The position numbers and the translations under genes are program-made. The notes beneath the pieces were generated by a model. That model saw only the letters and a list, made by a program, of their open reading frames with translations. It was not told where the DNA came from and did no database searches. A stretch of DNA of 64,000 nucleotides from Streptomyces sp. NRRL F-6492. Its GTDB lineage: Bacteria > Actinomycetota > Actinomycetes > Streptomycetales > Streptomycetaceae. Below, piece after piece: positions 29,189 through 40,197 of the stretch. The stretch covers positions 1-64,000 of the forward strand of contig NZ_LGEG01000116.1 of the NCBI RefSeq assembly GCF_001280125.1, written 5' to 3'. The first letter of the stretch is position 1. Every line of letters starts with the position of its first letter.

Positions 29189-31561
29189 ATGACCTCCTTT
29201 CCGGCCCCCTCCCCGCTCCCGCGCCCCGCCGCCCTGCCGACCGCCACCTACCGGCTCCAGCTCCAGCCGGACTTCCCGTTCGCGGCCGCCGAGCGGGCCG
29301 TGCCGCACCTGGCCGGTCTCGGGGTCTCCCATCTGCACCTCTCCCCCGTCCTGGAGGCGGTGCCCGGCTCGACCCACGGCTACGACGTCACCGACCACCG
29401 ATCCGTACGGGCCGAGCTGGGCGGCGAGGAGGGGCTGCGGGCCCTGGCCGCGACCGCGCGGGCGCACGGGCTCGGCCTGGTCGTGGACCTGGTGCCCAAC
29501 CACATGGCGGCCTCCCCCGTCCACAACCACGCGCTGCGCGCCGTCCTCCGCGACGGCCCCGACTCGCCGTACGCCCGCTGGTTCGACGTGGACTGGCGGG
29601 CCGGGGACGGCAGGCTGCTGCTCCCGGTGCTGCCCGCCCGGCTCCCGGAGGTACGGGACCGGCTGCGGGTCTCCGGCGGGGTGCTGCGCCTGGACGGGCA
29701 GGAGTTCCCGCTGCGCCCCGGCACGGAGGGGCTGCCGCTGGACGAGCTGCTCGACGCCCAGTGGTACCGGCTCGCCTGGTGGCGCCTCGCCCGCACCGAG
29801 CTGAACTACCGGCGCTTCTTCACCGTCTCCGACCTCATCGGGGTGCGGGTGGAGGAGCCCGGGGTCTTCGGGGCGACCCACGCGAAGATCGTGGAGCTGG
29901 TCGCGGACGGGGTGGTCGAGGGGCTGCGCATCGACCACCCGGACGGCCTCGCCGACCCGCAGGGCTATCTGGAGGACCTGGCGGAGGCGACCGGCGGGCG
30001 CTGCTGGACGGTGGTGGAGAAGATCCTCACCGGTGCGGAGACGCTGCCGGACGCCTGGCCGGTCGCGGGCACCACGGGGTACGACGCGCTGCGGCGGCTC
30101 GACGGGGTGTTCACCGACCCGGTGGGCGCCGACACGCTCGCCGAGCTGTACCGGGGGTTCGTCGGCAAGGCCGCCGACCGGGGCGGCCGCTGGGAGGCGA
30201 CCGAGCGGCGCGCCGCGTACGAGGTGGTCGGGCACGACCTGGCCGCCGAGACGGCCGCGCTCACCCGGATCGCGGAGCGGATCTGCGCCGCCGACCCCGC
30301 CCTGCGGGACCACGCGCCCTGGGCGCTGCGCACCGCGGTCCGGGAGCTGCTCGTCCGGGTCCCGGTCTACCGGACCTACCGGACCGGCGGCGAGGAGGTG
30401 ATCACCCCGGAGGCGGCGCGCGGCGCGAAGGCCGCGTTCGCGGTGGAGGAGGAGGCGACGGCGGTCGACCTCGTGCGGGAGCTCGCGCTCGGGCTGCGGG
30501 GCGACGGGCCGGAACACCGGGCGTTCCGGGCCCGGTTCGCGCAGACCTCCTCGGCGCTGCGGGCCAAGTCGGTGGAGGACACGGCCTTCTACCGGTACAC
30601 GCCGCTGCTCTCGGCGAACGAGGTGGGCGGCGACGCGGGGCGCCCGGCGGTGCCGGTGGAGGAGTTCCACGCGTACTGCCTGCGGATCGCCCGGGACTGG
30701 CCGGCCACGGGCACGGTCCTGTCCACCCACGACACCAAGCGGAGCGCGGACGTGCGGGCCGCGATCGCGGTCCTCGCCCAGTGCCCCGAGGTGTGGGCGG
30801 AGCTGCTCGGGGAGGTCGCGGGGGTGCCCGCGCCCGACCAGCACCTGGCGTGGACGGCGTGGCAGACGGCCTTCGGCCTGGGCACGCCGGACGCGGACCG
30901 GCTGGTGCCCGCGCTCCTGAAGTCCGTGCGGGAGGCCGGGCTGCGGACCAGCTGGACCGAGCCGGACGAGGAGTACGAGCGGGCGGTGGCCGAGTTCGCG
31001 GCGGCCGGGCCCGGCCGGGTCCCGCTCCGGACGGCCTCGGAGGCGGCCTTCGCCCTGGAGCCGCACATCCGGGCGCACGCGCTCGGCGCACTGCTCGCCC
31101 AGCTGACGATGCCGGGGGTGCCGGAGCTGTACCAGAACACGGAGCGGGAGTACCGGGCGCTCGTCGACCCGGACAACCGGGCGCCGTTCGCGGCCGGCCC
31201 GGACGACGACCGGACGGCCCTGGTCCGGGCGGCGCTGCGGCTGCGGCGCGAGCGTCCGGAGGCCTTCGGGCCGGGCGGTGCGTACGCGCCGCTGACGGCG
31301 GAGGGGCCGGCCGCCGACCACTGCCTGGCGTTCGCCCGCGCGGGTTCGGTGGTGACGGCCGTGACCCGGCTTCCGCTGCGGCTCGCGGAGGCGGGCGGCT
31401 GGCAGGACACGGAGCTGGTCCTGCCGGAGGGCCGCTGGGCCGACGCCCTGGGCGGGGTGCGGGAGTTCACCGGCGGTCCGGCGACGGAGCTGAAGCTGGC
31501 GGAGCTCTTCGAGGAGCGGCCGGTGGCGCTGCTCGCCCGGATCCCGGACGAGGCGGGATGA
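29189..31561 (+). CDS. treY: maltooligosyl trehalose synthase
   Basis: 790 aa GH13 enzyme that isomerises the reducing-end alpha-1,4 bond of maltodextrins to alpha,alpha-1,1. ATYRLQLQPDFPF, LSPVLEAVPGSTHGYDV, LVVDLVPNHMA, EGLRIDHPDGLADPQGYL (nucleophile Asp), VVEKILTGAE (Glu) and STHDTKRSADVRA (Asp) are all TreY hallmarks. Start ATG 29189 was chosen from the conserved Pro-rich N-terminus; there is only a weak GGGG upstream. Product passes to TreZ at 35416. Confidence 0.95.
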   Translation: MTSFPAPSPLPRPAALPTATYRLQLQPDFPFAAAERAVPHLAGLGVSHLHLSPVLEAVPGSTHGYDVTDHRSVRAELGGEEGLRALAATARAHGLGLVVDLVPNHMAASPVHNHALRAVLRDGPDSPYARWFDVDWRAGDGRLLLPVLPARLPEVRDRLRVSGGVLRLDGQEFPLRPGTEGLPLDELLDAQWYRLAWWRLARTELNYRRFFTVSDLIGVRVEEPGVFGATHAKIVELVADGVVEGLRIDHPDGLADPQGYLEDLAEATGGRCWTVVEKILTGAETLPDAWPVAGTTGYDALRRLDGVFTDPVGADTLAELYRGFVGKAADRGGRWEATERRAAYEVVGHDLAAETAALTRIAERICAADPALRDHAPWALRTAVRELLVRVPVYRTYRTGGEEVITPEAARGAKAAFAVEEEATAVDLVRELALGLRGDGPEHRAFRARFAQTSSALRAKSVEDTAFYRYTPLLSANEVGGDAGRPAVPVEEFHAYCLRIARDWPATGTVLSTHDTKRSADVRAAIAVLAQCPEVWAELLGEVAGVPAPDQHLAWTAWQTAFGLGTPDADRLVPALLKSVREAGLRTSWTEPDEEYERAVAEFAAAGPGRVPLRTASEAAFALEPHIRAHALGALLAQLTMPGVPELYQNTEREYRALVDPDNRAPFAAGPDDDRTALVRAALRLRRERPEAFGPGGAYAPLTAEGPAADHCLAFARAGSVVTAVTRLPLRLAEAGGWQDTELVLPEGRWADALGGVREFTGGPATELKLAELFEERPVALLARIPDEAG

Positions 31562-31563
31562 CG

Positions 31564-31592
31564 GAAGGGGGGCGCGGACCGCGCCCCCCTTC
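31564..31592. terminator. bidirectional terminator between treY and the secreted-protein gene
   Basis: A perfect 13-bp stem, GAAGGGGGGCGCG (31564-31576) with its complement (31580-31592), and a 3-nt loop, begins 2 nt after the treY stop and ends 6 nt before the stop of the convergent gene. It can serve both strands. Confidence 0.9.
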
Positions 31593-31597
31593 GCGGG

Positions 31598-32092
31598 TCA
31601 GGAGCGGCTGGCCCGCGTGACCTCGCACTTGGTGTACTCGGAGCCGTCGCCGGTGCCGGGGTACGCGGTGGTCACGTCGACGCTCTCGGAGGCGCCCGCC
31701 GCGACCGCGACGTCGGTCGTGGTCGCGGTCGCCGCGACCGCGGAGGTGCCCTCGAACCTCAGCGTGACGTCGTAGTCGTAGTCGAGCGCGCCGTCGTTCT
31801 TGATGGTGATGCGCGCGGTGAGGTTCTTGGTCGCCGCGTCGTAGGCGCACGTGTCGATGGTGACGTCGCGCAGGGCCTTGTTCGCGCCGCTGGAGCCGCC
31901 GGACACGGAACCGCCGGAGGTGCCGTCGTTGTCGTCGTCGTCGTGGTGGGAGCCGCTGCCGCCGGAGCTGCTGGAGCTGGACCCGGAGCCGCTGTGGCTG
32001 TCGCAGCCGCCACCGCCCGAACCGCGGGCGCCGGTCAGGGCGACGAGTGCGATGCCGAAGACGGCGAGTGCGCGGACATGACGCATCTTCAT
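31598..32092 (-). CDS. secreted Ser/Gly-rich protein, FxLYD-like C-terminal domain
   Basis: 164 aa. Signal peptide (hydrophobic residues 7-19) without a proper lipobox, then a low-complexity Gly/Ser region with the acidic/His run HHDDDDND, then a 90-residue beta-sandwich-like domain (DVTIDTCAYDAATKNLTARI, TIKNDGALDYDYDVTLRFE) with two cysteines. This layout resembles FxLYD or DUF4352-type domains of exported actinobacterial proteins, but the match is loose. Function unknown; the His/Asp run could bind metal. Confidence 0.7.
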   Translation of the reverse strand: MKMRHVRALAVFGIALVALTGARGSGGGGCDSHSGSGSSSSSSGGSGSHHDDDDNDGTSGGSVSGGSSGANKALRDVTIDTCAYDAATKNLTARITIKNDGALDYDYDVTLRFEGTSAVAATATTTDVAVAAGASESVDVTTAYPGTGDGSEYTKCEVTRASRS

Positions 32093-32114
32093 GTTTCAGA
32101 CCCCGTTGAAAGTG

Positions 32115-32141
32115 GTATTCAATACGGCTCGTTTGACGAGC
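32115..32141. promoter_or_regulatory. two adjacent inverted repeats between the P450 and secreted-protein genes
   Basis: GTATTCAATAC (32115-32125, perfect 5-1-5) and GCTCGTTTGACGAGC (32127-32141, perfect 6-bp stem, TTG loop) lie between two minus-strand genes. They may be operator sites of the downstream secreted-protein gene or a weak terminator of the P450 gene. Confidence 0.35.
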
Positions 32142-32176
32142 GCACGACACCCTAGCAGCGACGGGGAGCGCCGGTT

Positions 32177-33463
32177 TCAGCCTCCGGGACGGACGATCAG
32201 CGTGCGCGGGGCACGGGTGATGAGCCCCGCGGGAGTGGGCCGGAAGCCGTCGGCGAGGCGCAGCCGGGGCATCTCCGCGAAGAGGGCCCGCAGGGCGTAC
32301 TCGGCCTCGATGCCGGCCAGGAGGACGGCCGGGCAGAAGCCGGGACCGTAGGTGAGCTGGCCCGGGTCGTCGCGGAGCGGGTCGAAGCGGTCGGGCTCCC
32401 GGAAGCGCTCCGGGTCCCGTCCGGCCGAGCCGACGAGCAGCGCGACGGACGCGCCCGCCGGAATGAGGCCGCCGCTCACCGGGACCTCGGCGGCGGTGCG
32501 GCGCACCGCGATCTGCACGGGCGGGTCGCGGCGCAGCGACTCGGTCCAGGCGCGGGCCACGAGCGCGGCGGGCGCGTCGCGGAGGGCGGCGACCTGGTCG
32601 GGGTCGGACAGGACGTTGCCGAGGAAGGAGGCGAGCGCCTTCTCCCGTACGGCGATCTGGGTGCCGCACTCCCCGGCGAGGGCCCCGGCCGCCCGGCCCC
32701 GTACGAGGCGCATCATGTCCCGGTAGGGGACGCCGACGGCGGCGGCGACGATTCCGGCGGGCAGCCAGTGGCAGAAGTCGGCGACCAGGTCGGCCTGCGG
32801 GCGCTCGGCGATCCGGCGGGCCAGGACGTACGCGGTGCGTTCCGTGACGGCCCGCAGCGCGGCCGTGTCGACGTCGACGTGGGCGCGGACGCACGGCGGG
32901 TCGCCGGGCCGGTGCCCGTGGGTGAAGCGGCCGTCGGTGAGGGCCGTGGCCACGTCCGCGTACCGGCTGAGGACCCAGGCCCGCAGCAGCGGGTCGTAGG
33001 TCAGCGGGAACTCCTCGCGGAGCCTGCGGTGGATGCCGTGCGGGTCCTGCGAGGCGCCGGGGTCGAGGGGGCTCGGCGCGACGGTCCGCCCGCCGGTGCC
33101 GCCGGACCCGCCGGTGGCCGGGGCGGGCGCGGTGCGCACCCGGCCGGGGAGGGGCCCGGCACCCCGGCCGGTCCGTGCGGGGGAGGTGGCGCGGCCCGGA
33201 TCCGGCTCCGCGGGGGCGGCGGCCGAGGGGGTGGCCGGGTTCATGGCCGGCAGCCGGGTCCAGGCCCCGCCGGGCCCTTCCGGCCGGTCGTCGCGGACGC
33301 CCCGGTCTACCGGCCGGCCGTCGCGGACACTCCGGTCTGCCGGCCGGTCGTCGCGGACACTCCGGTCTGCCGGTCGGTCGTCGCGGACACTCCGGTCTGC
33401 CGGTCGGTCGTCGCGGTCTTCCGGCCGGTCGTCGCGTATGCCTCGGGTCGGTTCGGCGGTCAT
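32177..33463 (-). CDS. atypical cytochrome P450 with decapeptide-repeat N-terminus
   Basis: 428 aa. P450 features: DPHGIHRRLREEFPLTY and WVLSRYADVATALTD at the start of the fold, DPDQVAALRDAPAALVARA before the ExxR helix (ESLRR), RDPERFREPDRFDP, and the heme region TYGPGFCPAVLLAG with Cys about 377. Compared with FGxGxHxCxG the loop is two residues shorter and lacks the His, and Gly after Cys is Ala, so heme geometry may be altered. The first 60 residues are five imperfect DDRPADRSVR-type repeats, then a Pro/Gly linker. AGGGGG lies 4 nt before ATG 33463. Substrate unknown. Confidence 0.75.
   Translation of the reverse strand: MTAEPTRGIRDDRPEDRDDRPADRSVRDDRPADRSVRDDRPADRSVRDGRPVDRGVRDDRPEGPGGAWTRLPAMNPATPSAAAPAEPDPGRATSPARTGRGAGPLPGRVRTAPAPATGGSGGTGGRTVAPSPLDPGASQDPHGIHRRLREEFPLTYDPLLRAWVLSRYADVATALTDGRFTHGHRPGDPPCVRAHVDVDTAALRAVTERTAYVLARRIAERPQADLVADFCHWLPAGIVAAAVGVPYRDMMRLVRGRAAGALAGECGTQIAVREKALASFLGNVLSDPDQVAALRDAPAALVARAWTESLRRDPPVQIAVRRTAAEVPVSGGLIPAGASVALLVGSAGRDPERFREPDRFDPLRDDPGQLTYGPGFCPAVLLAGIEAEYALRALFAEMPRLRLADGFRPTPAGLITRAPRTLIVRPGG
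33281..33436. repeat. 30-bp tandem repeat inside the P450 N-terminus
   Basis: Four complete 30-bp units (33281-33310, 33311-33340, 33341-33370, 33371-33400) of CGGTCGGTCGTCGCGGACAC plus a 10-bp tail, followed by two shortened copies to 33436. Units differ at few positions, suggesting recent expansion. In the minus-strand frame each unit encodes ten residues. Confidence 0.9.
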
Positions 33464-33619
33464 CACGCCCCCTGCGGTCGGCGGTGGGTGCCGCGGCCGG
33501 AGAACGTGGCCCGCGTCCGCTCCAGCCCACCATCCGGGGCTCCTCACCGCCCACCATGCACCGCCGAACGGGTGAACCTTCCGGGGTCTCGACCGGGGCG
33601 GGGAAAGGGAGCGGAGTGC

Positions 33620-34168
33620 TCAGGCGTGGGAGAGGCGGAACGCCATCTGGCCGAAGCCGACCACGTCCCCGGGACGCACCACCACCGCGCCGGTGACCCG
33701 GCGCCCGTTGACGGTGGTGCCGTTCGTCGAGCCGAGGTCGCGCAGCACCCACATCCCGCCCTGGAGCGAGAGCTCGGCGTGCAGCCGGGAGGCGGTCTCG
33801 TGGCTGAGCCGCAGTCCGTTGACCGGATCGCGGCCTATCCGCAGCGGGTGCGGGCCGGGGTGCGGAAGCAGCAGCTTCGGCAGCCGCTCCGCGTGCCAGG
33901 CGCGTCCGAGCCTCGCCGTGAACGCGGACATCCGCTCCACCGCGCCCACCACGCGCCGGGTCCAGGTCCCCTCGCTCCTCAGATCGGCGACGAGCAGGTC
34001 GAGTTCGTCCGGCCGGCGGGCCTGGAGCGCGCGCTCCATCCGGAAGACGAAGGTGTCGTGCGAGAGGCGGCCCTGGGCGGCGCCCTCACGGAGCAGCACC
34101 AGCGCGCGGTCCCGCTCGGCGTCGGTCAGCCGAGGGGAGTTCGCCGGAAGCTCGAAAGGGGTCGTCAC
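33620..34168 (-). CDS. DUF1707 and FHA domain protein
   Basis: 182 aa. Residues about 12-60 (LTDAERDRALVLLREGAAQG, LSHDTFVFRMERALQA) form a DUF1707 helical domain; residues about 98-180 form an FHA domain with the conserved RIGRD, LSHETASRLHAEL and LRDLGSTNGTTVNGRRV blocks, so it should bind phosphothreonine peptides made by Ser/Thr kinases. No membrane segment. GTG 34168 has no Shine-Dalgarno but a GACAAT box 8 nt upstream, suggesting a leaderless message. Confidence 0.88.
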   Translation of the reverse strand: MTTPFELPANSPRLTDAERDRALVLLREGAAQGRLSHDTFVFRMERALQARRPDELDLLVADLRSEGTWTRRVVGAVERMSAFTARLGRAWHAERLPKLLLPHPGPHPLRIGRDPVNGLRLSHETASRLHAELSLQGGMWVLRDLGSTNGTTVNGRRVTGAVVVRPGDVVGFGQMAFRLSHA

Positions 34169-34383
34169 ACCCGAGATTGTCGGCCCGACGGGCCCGAAGT
34201 GTCCAGAAGGGCCCCCGGAACCGGGGCCGGGGCTCCACGAAGGCCACCACCGGGCCCGGCCGGCCCGGGACCCCGGCCGGCCCCGGCGACCCGGCGACCC
34301 GGCGAAAACTCCGTACCCCCCTTCCAAGATCACTGCTACGGTCGGCCGGCCGCACCACCGAACTCCCCAGGGGGACAACACAC

Positions 34384-35343
34384 GTGACCGTCATACGCCC
34401 GCTCGCCGGACCGGAGGAGCTGGACCTCTTCCTGCGCCTCTCGTACTCGCTCGACCACGAACTGGCCGACGACCTCGCCACCGGCCGCCGTCTCCCGGAG
34501 TGGCTGTGGGTGGCCCTGGACGGCGACCGGCTCCTCGGCCGGATCGCCTGGTGGACCCACGAGGCGGGTGCCGGACCTCAGGCGCTCGACTTCTTCGACC
34601 TGGATCCGGAACTGTCCGAGGAGGACCGCGCCGACGTCGGGCTGCGGCTCCTGGAGACGGCGACGGCGGCGGTCGTCCCGGCGGGCGCCCCACGCCCCGA
34701 GTACGGGCGGTTCATCCCCGGCGACTGGCGCGAGGACCCGGAGGTCCGGTCGTACCTGGAGTCGCTCTTCGCCGTCCTGGAGCGCTCGGGCGCCCGCCCC
34801 CTCGTGGAGCGGCTGCGCCTGGAGTGGCGGCCCGGCGCCCCCGTGCCGGAGCCGACGGGGCGTCTGGAGTTCCGTCCGGTGCGGGACCGCGAGGACCTGG
34901 TCTCCCTGATGGTCCCGGTGCTCGACGGCACCCTCGACGCGCACGGGCGGGCCGACCTGGCGTCCGGGCTCCCGGCGCGGGAGGTGGCGGAGCGGCACTA
35001 CGACGAGGAGTTCGCGCACTACTCCTCGCCCCGTGAGTGGTGGCGGGTGGCGGTGCTGCCGGGGACCGGCGAGCCGGTCGGCTTCGTCGTGCCCGCCCGG
35101 AACAACTACCACCACACGATCGCGTACATCGGTGTGCTGCCCGCCCACCGGGGGCACGGATACGTCGACGACGTCCTGGCGGAGGGGACCCGGATCCTGG
35201 CCGCCGCCGGCGTGCCCCGGATCCGGGCGGCCACGGACCTGGGGAACGTGCCGATGGCGGCCGCGTTCGCCCGTACGGGCTACGACACGTTCGAGCGCGC
35301 GATCAACCACGTGTGGGACGCGCCGGGCACGTCGGGGTCCTGA
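34384..35343 (+). CDS. GNAT family acetyltransferase
   Basis: 319 aa with two GNAT-like halves. The C-terminal half is complete: GFVVPARNNYHHTIAYIGVL and the acetyl-CoA loop PAHRGHGYVDDVLAEG, then TDLGNVPMAAAFARTGY. The N-terminal half (LWVALDGDRLLGRIAWW) is more degenerate, an arrangement like that of mycothiol synthase-type proteins. GTG 34384 has AGGGGG 10 nt upstream. Substrate unknown. Confidence 0.82.
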   Translation: MTVIRPLAGPEELDLFLRLSYSLDHELADDLATGRRLPEWLWVALDGDRLLGRIAWWTHEAGAGPQALDFFDLDPELSEEDRADVGLRLLETATAAVVPAGAPRPEYGRFIPGDWREDPEVRSYLESLFAVLERSGARPLVERLRLEWRPGAPVPEPTGRLEFRPVRDREDLVSLMVPVLDGTLDAHGRADLASGLPAREVAERHYDEEFAHYSSPREWWRVAVLPGTGEPVGFVVPARNNYHHTIAYIGVLPAHRGHGYVDDVLAEGTRILAAAGVPRIRAATDLGNVPMAAAFARTGYDTFERAINHVWDAPGTSGS

Positions 35344-35415
35344 CTGCCAGGATGGTCGCGGTGGCCGGCCGTGCCCACGGCACGGCCGACCGGTTCCGAC
35401 GACGAGGGGATTCCC

Positions 35416-37167
<1,752 letters not shown>

Positions 37168-37184
37168 CGGGTCCCGGACGGGTC

Positions 37185-38345
37185 CTACTCGACGATCGCC
37201 ATCTCGTGCGGGGTGTGGTTGAAGCGGCGCGCCCCGCCGTCCTCCGTGGCCGTGACGATGTCCTCGATGCGGACGCCGAAGCGGCCCGGCAGGTAGACCC
37301 CGGGCTCGATGGAGAAGCACATGCCGGGCACGACCGGCAGCTCCTCGCCCTCGATCATGTACGGGGGCTCGTGGGTGGTGACGCCGATGCCGTGGCCGGT
37401 GCGGTGGATGAAGTACTCGCCGTAGCCGGCGTCCGTGATGACCTTGCGGGCCGCCCGGTCGACGTCCTGGCAGGCCGCCCCGGGCCGCACGGCCTCGAAA
37501 CCGGCCTGCTGGGCCTCCCGTACGAGGTCGTGGACGCGCCGCTCCTCGTCCGTGGGCTCCCCGACGTGGACGGTGCGGGTGGTGTCGGAGCCGTAGCCGT
37601 GCTTGAGGCCGCCGAAGTCGAGGACGACCATGTCGCCGCGCCCGATGACCCGGTCACCGGCCTCGTGGTGCGGGTTGGCGCCGTTGGGTCCCGAGCCGAC
37701 GACCGTGAAGTCGACCTGGGAGTGGCCGAAACGCAGCAGCAGCGCGGCGAGGTCGGCGGCGACGTCGGTCTCCTTCCGGCCCGCGAAGCGGACCCCGAGG
37801 ATCTCGCCGTACGCCCGGTCGGCGGCGGCCCCGGCGGCCGCGATCCGGGCCAGTTCGTGGGCGTCCTTGACGCCCCGGAGCATCGGCAGGGCCTCGGTGA
37901 GCGAGACGTACGAGGTGCCCGGCAGGGTCTGCTGGAGGCCGAGGAGGTGCATGGCCCAGGCGTTGTCGCTGATGCCGAAGCGCCCACCGGCGCCGAGGAG
38001 CGGCGCGGTGACGGCGTACGGGTCCTTGCCGTCGGTCCAGTCGCGCAGGGTGAGCGCGGCGGCCCCGGCGGACCGCTCGGCGTCGGGGGCCTCCAGGGTG
38101 GGGACGACGAGGACCGGTTCCCGTCCGGCGGCGAGGACGAGGACGGTGAGGCGCTCGGTGATCGCGGTGGGCCGGTAGCCGGTGAGGTAGACCAGGTCGG
38201 GGCCGGGGGCGACGAGCAGGCCCGCGAGCCCGGCGTCGGCGGCGGACTCGGCGGCGCGGGTCATCCGGGCCCGGTAGTCGTCGGCGGTGAAGGGCACCGG
38301 CTCTTCGGTGGCGGAGGCGGGGGCGCCGTCGGGGGTGCTCGGCAT
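37185..38345 (-). CDS. M24 family aminopeptidase P-like protein
   Basis: 386 aa. An N-terminal creatinase-like domain is followed by the pita-bread fold with the five dinuclear metal ligands visible as VVLDFGG (Asp), YGSDTTR (Asp), HRTGHGIG (His), SIEPGVY (Glu) and VRIEDIV (Glu). It cleaves Xaa-Pro peptides, most likely in the cytoplasm since no signal is present. AAGGAG lies 6 nt before ATG 38345. Converges on treZ with a 17-bp gap. Confidence 0.92.
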   Translation of the reverse strand: MPSTPDGAPASATEEPVPFTADDYRARMTRAAESAADAGLAGLLVAPGPDLVYLTGYRPTAITERLTVLVLAAGREPVLVVPTLEAPDAERSAGAAALTLRDWTDGKDPYAVTAPLLGAGGRFGISDNAWAMHLLGLQQTLPGTSYVSLTEALPMLRGVKDAHELARIAAAGAAADRAYGEILGVRFAGRKETDVAADLAALLLRFGHSQVDFTVVGSGPNGANPHHEAGDRVIGRGDMVVLDFGGLKHGYGSDTTRTVHVGEPTDEERRVHDLVREAQQAGFEAVRPGAACQDVDRAARKVITDAGYGEYFIHRTGHGIGVTTHEPPYMIEGEELPVVPGMCFSIEPGVYLPGRFGVRIEDIVTATEDGGARRFNHTPHEMAIVE

Positions 38346-38419
38346 GGGGGGCTCCTTCTCGGACCGCTGCGTCCCGGACGTACAGCATCCTGCCGGGCGG
38401 GGGGTCGGGCCGCGACCGC

Positions 38420-39379
38420 TCAGCGGCGGTCGGGCCCCTGGGCGATGAGCCGTTCCAGGAGCTCCTGGAAGTCGTCGCCGACGACGATCCGCAGGTCGCC
38501 GCGCTCCTCGTCGTGCTCGCTGAGCTGGGTGAGGGTGCCGGCGCGCCACCAGAAGACGTACGGGCTGATGGCGCCCGGGGTGTCCTCGTAGCCGGTGGCG
38601 GCGAAGGAGGCCATCGCGCCGAGCGCGGGGATGATGGAGGTGTCCCGGATGGGGTGGAAGGCGAGCTGGTGCCGGAAGGGCAGGGCGACGAGGGCGCCGT
38701 GCTCGCCGAGCGGGAGGCCGGTGACGCGGCGGACGACCCCGTCGAGGTCGAGGACGCGGCTCGCGGTGTAGAAGGAGTCCCCGAGGACGACCTCGAAGCA
38801 CATGCCGTCGGCGTCGCGGACGGTCTCGTGCCCCTCGACGGGAAGCCCGCGCAGGTTGCGCAGGGCCCGGTCGCGCAGCTGCGCGTGGCTCCCGAGCCGG
38901 GCGAGGGCGTCGTCGGTGAGCATCATGACGCTCTCGGGCAGGTCCAGGGCGAGGATCTCGTACAGGCCGGGGGCGACGCTCCTGGCGTACGCGAACGAAC
39001 CGGCGTCGAGGCCGTCGCCGCTGACGACCCGGGGGTAGAGCTGGGAGCGGATCTGCTCGGGCGGCAGGGTGTCGAGCGCGGAGGGGCCGTCCATGGCCCG
39101 GACGACGAGCTCGATGTGCCGGCTGATCAGGCCGGGCCAGACGCGGGGGCCGCGCCGGTCCTGGTGGCAGACGGCGGCGAGGTTGGTGAGGCCGAAGCGG
39201 CGGCCCCGGTCGTCGACGACGTGGTCCGCGTAGACGGTGACCTCCAGACCGAGTTCGGCGAAGGTCTCCCGGACCCGGCCGCGGAAGAGCGCGGCCTCGT
39301 TCCGGGAGAAGTACGTGAACCCGGGGTCCCTCGGTGCGTCGTCGCCGTCCCGCCTGGGTCCCCGCCGCAGCCAGCCCAC
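38420..39379 (-). CDS. conserved actinobacterial protein of unknown function
   Basis: 319 aa, soluble, no signal or membrane segment. Recognisable stretches are FTYFSRNEAALFRGRVRETF, DDRGRRFGLTNLAAVCHQ and PFRHQLAFHPIRDTSIIPAL. I do not recognise a family. Start GTG 39379. It lies 75 nt upstream of the M24 peptidase gene on the same strand and may share its transcript. Confidence 0.65.
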   Translation of the reverse strand: MGWLRRGPRRDGDDAPRDPGFTYFSRNEAALFRGRVRETFAELGLEVTVYADHVVDDRGRRFGLTNLAAVCHQDRRGPRVWPGLISRHIELVVRAMDGPSALDTLPPEQIRSQLYPRVVSGDGLDAGSFAYARSVAPGLYEILALDLPESVMMLTDDALARLGSHAQLRDRALRNLRGLPVEGHETVRDADGMCFEVVLGDSFYTASRVLDLDGVVRRVTGLPLGEHGALVALPFRHQLAFHPIRDTSIIPALGAMASFAATGYEDTPGAISPYVFWWRAGTLTQLSEHDEERGDLRIVVGDDFQELLERLIAQGPDRR

Positions 39380-39489
39380 GCCCGCCCGCCTTCCGTCGCC
39401 GTTGGGCCCAGGGTAGCGACTGCGGATGTCGGCGCTCTTGCGGTCGCGTCAACTCGGCCACGGTCCGGGCGGGTTCGCCGCGCCGCGGC

Positions 39490-40014
39490 TCAGGAGCCGT
39501 CGGGGGCGGTGAGGAGGGCGCGGGCGTAGTGGGCGAGGGAGCGGTTGTAGCGGGGCAGCAGGGGCGCGAGGGCGCCCAGGGCGAGGGAGGCGGCCTCGCG
39601 GTCGCGGCCGGTGTCGGCCAGGGCGAGGGCGAGGAAGGCGTCGACGGCGCCGGAGAGGGCCCGCTCGTCGGCGTCGAGCCGGTCGGCGGGGACGTCCCGC
39701 TCGGCGGTGAGGAGTTCGACGGCGAGGTCGGGGCGGCCGAGGTTGCGCAGGCTGCTGGCGAGCTGGACCACGGCGCGGCGGCGGCGCAGTCCGGTGAGGC
39801 CGAGGCCGAGGGCGCGCCGGTAGTACGCGACGGCCTCCTCCGGCAGGCCGGTGGAGTCGTGGGCGGCGCCCCGCTCGAAGAGGGCGGCGGGGTCGTCGGC
39901 GGGCCGCTCGGCGGCCAGTTCGGCCACGCGGGCGCGGAAGTCGGCGGGCTCGTGGGCGTCGACGCGCTCCCAGAGCGCGGCGATCCTGAGCTCCCAGTCC
40001 TGGTCGTCGGTCAT
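39490..40014 (-). CDS. tetratricopeptide repeat protein
   Basis: 174 aa built almost wholly of about four helix-pair repeats (ALFERGAAHDSTGLPEEAVA, YYRRALGLGLTGLRRRRAVV, LASSLRNLGRPDLAVELL, DAFLALALADTGRDREAASL), as in the Tpr_5 family. Probably a protein-interaction module. A TAGGGT box (40021-40026, minus strand) lies 6 nt before the ATG and no Shine-Dalgarno is present, indicating leaderless transcription. Confidence 0.85.
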   Translation of the reverse strand: MTDDQDWELRIAALWERVDAHEPADFRARVAELAAERPADDPAALFERGAAHDSTGLPEEAVAYYRRALGLGLTGLRRRRAVVQLASSLRNLGRPDLAVELLTAERDVPADRLDADERALSGAVDAFLALALADTGRDREAASLALGALAPLLPRYNRSLAHYARALLTAPDGS

Positions 40015-40197
40015 GGCGGCACCCTAGAGGACGCGGGTGCTCCGGACGAGGGCGGCCCGGAGCACGCGAAGGTCGCGGCCACCCCGGCTTCGGTACGGAC
40101 GGCGAGCCGGTCGCGCCGGTACGGGGACGCGGACCCCGTACACGGCCCGGCCCGCTCCCCGGCCTGCTTTCCCGGCCGGCTCCCCGGTCCTCGGAGC

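Noticed and set aside
33281..33436. CRISPR array
   Set aside because: 30-bp units are contiguous, in frame in the P450 gene and lack spacers.
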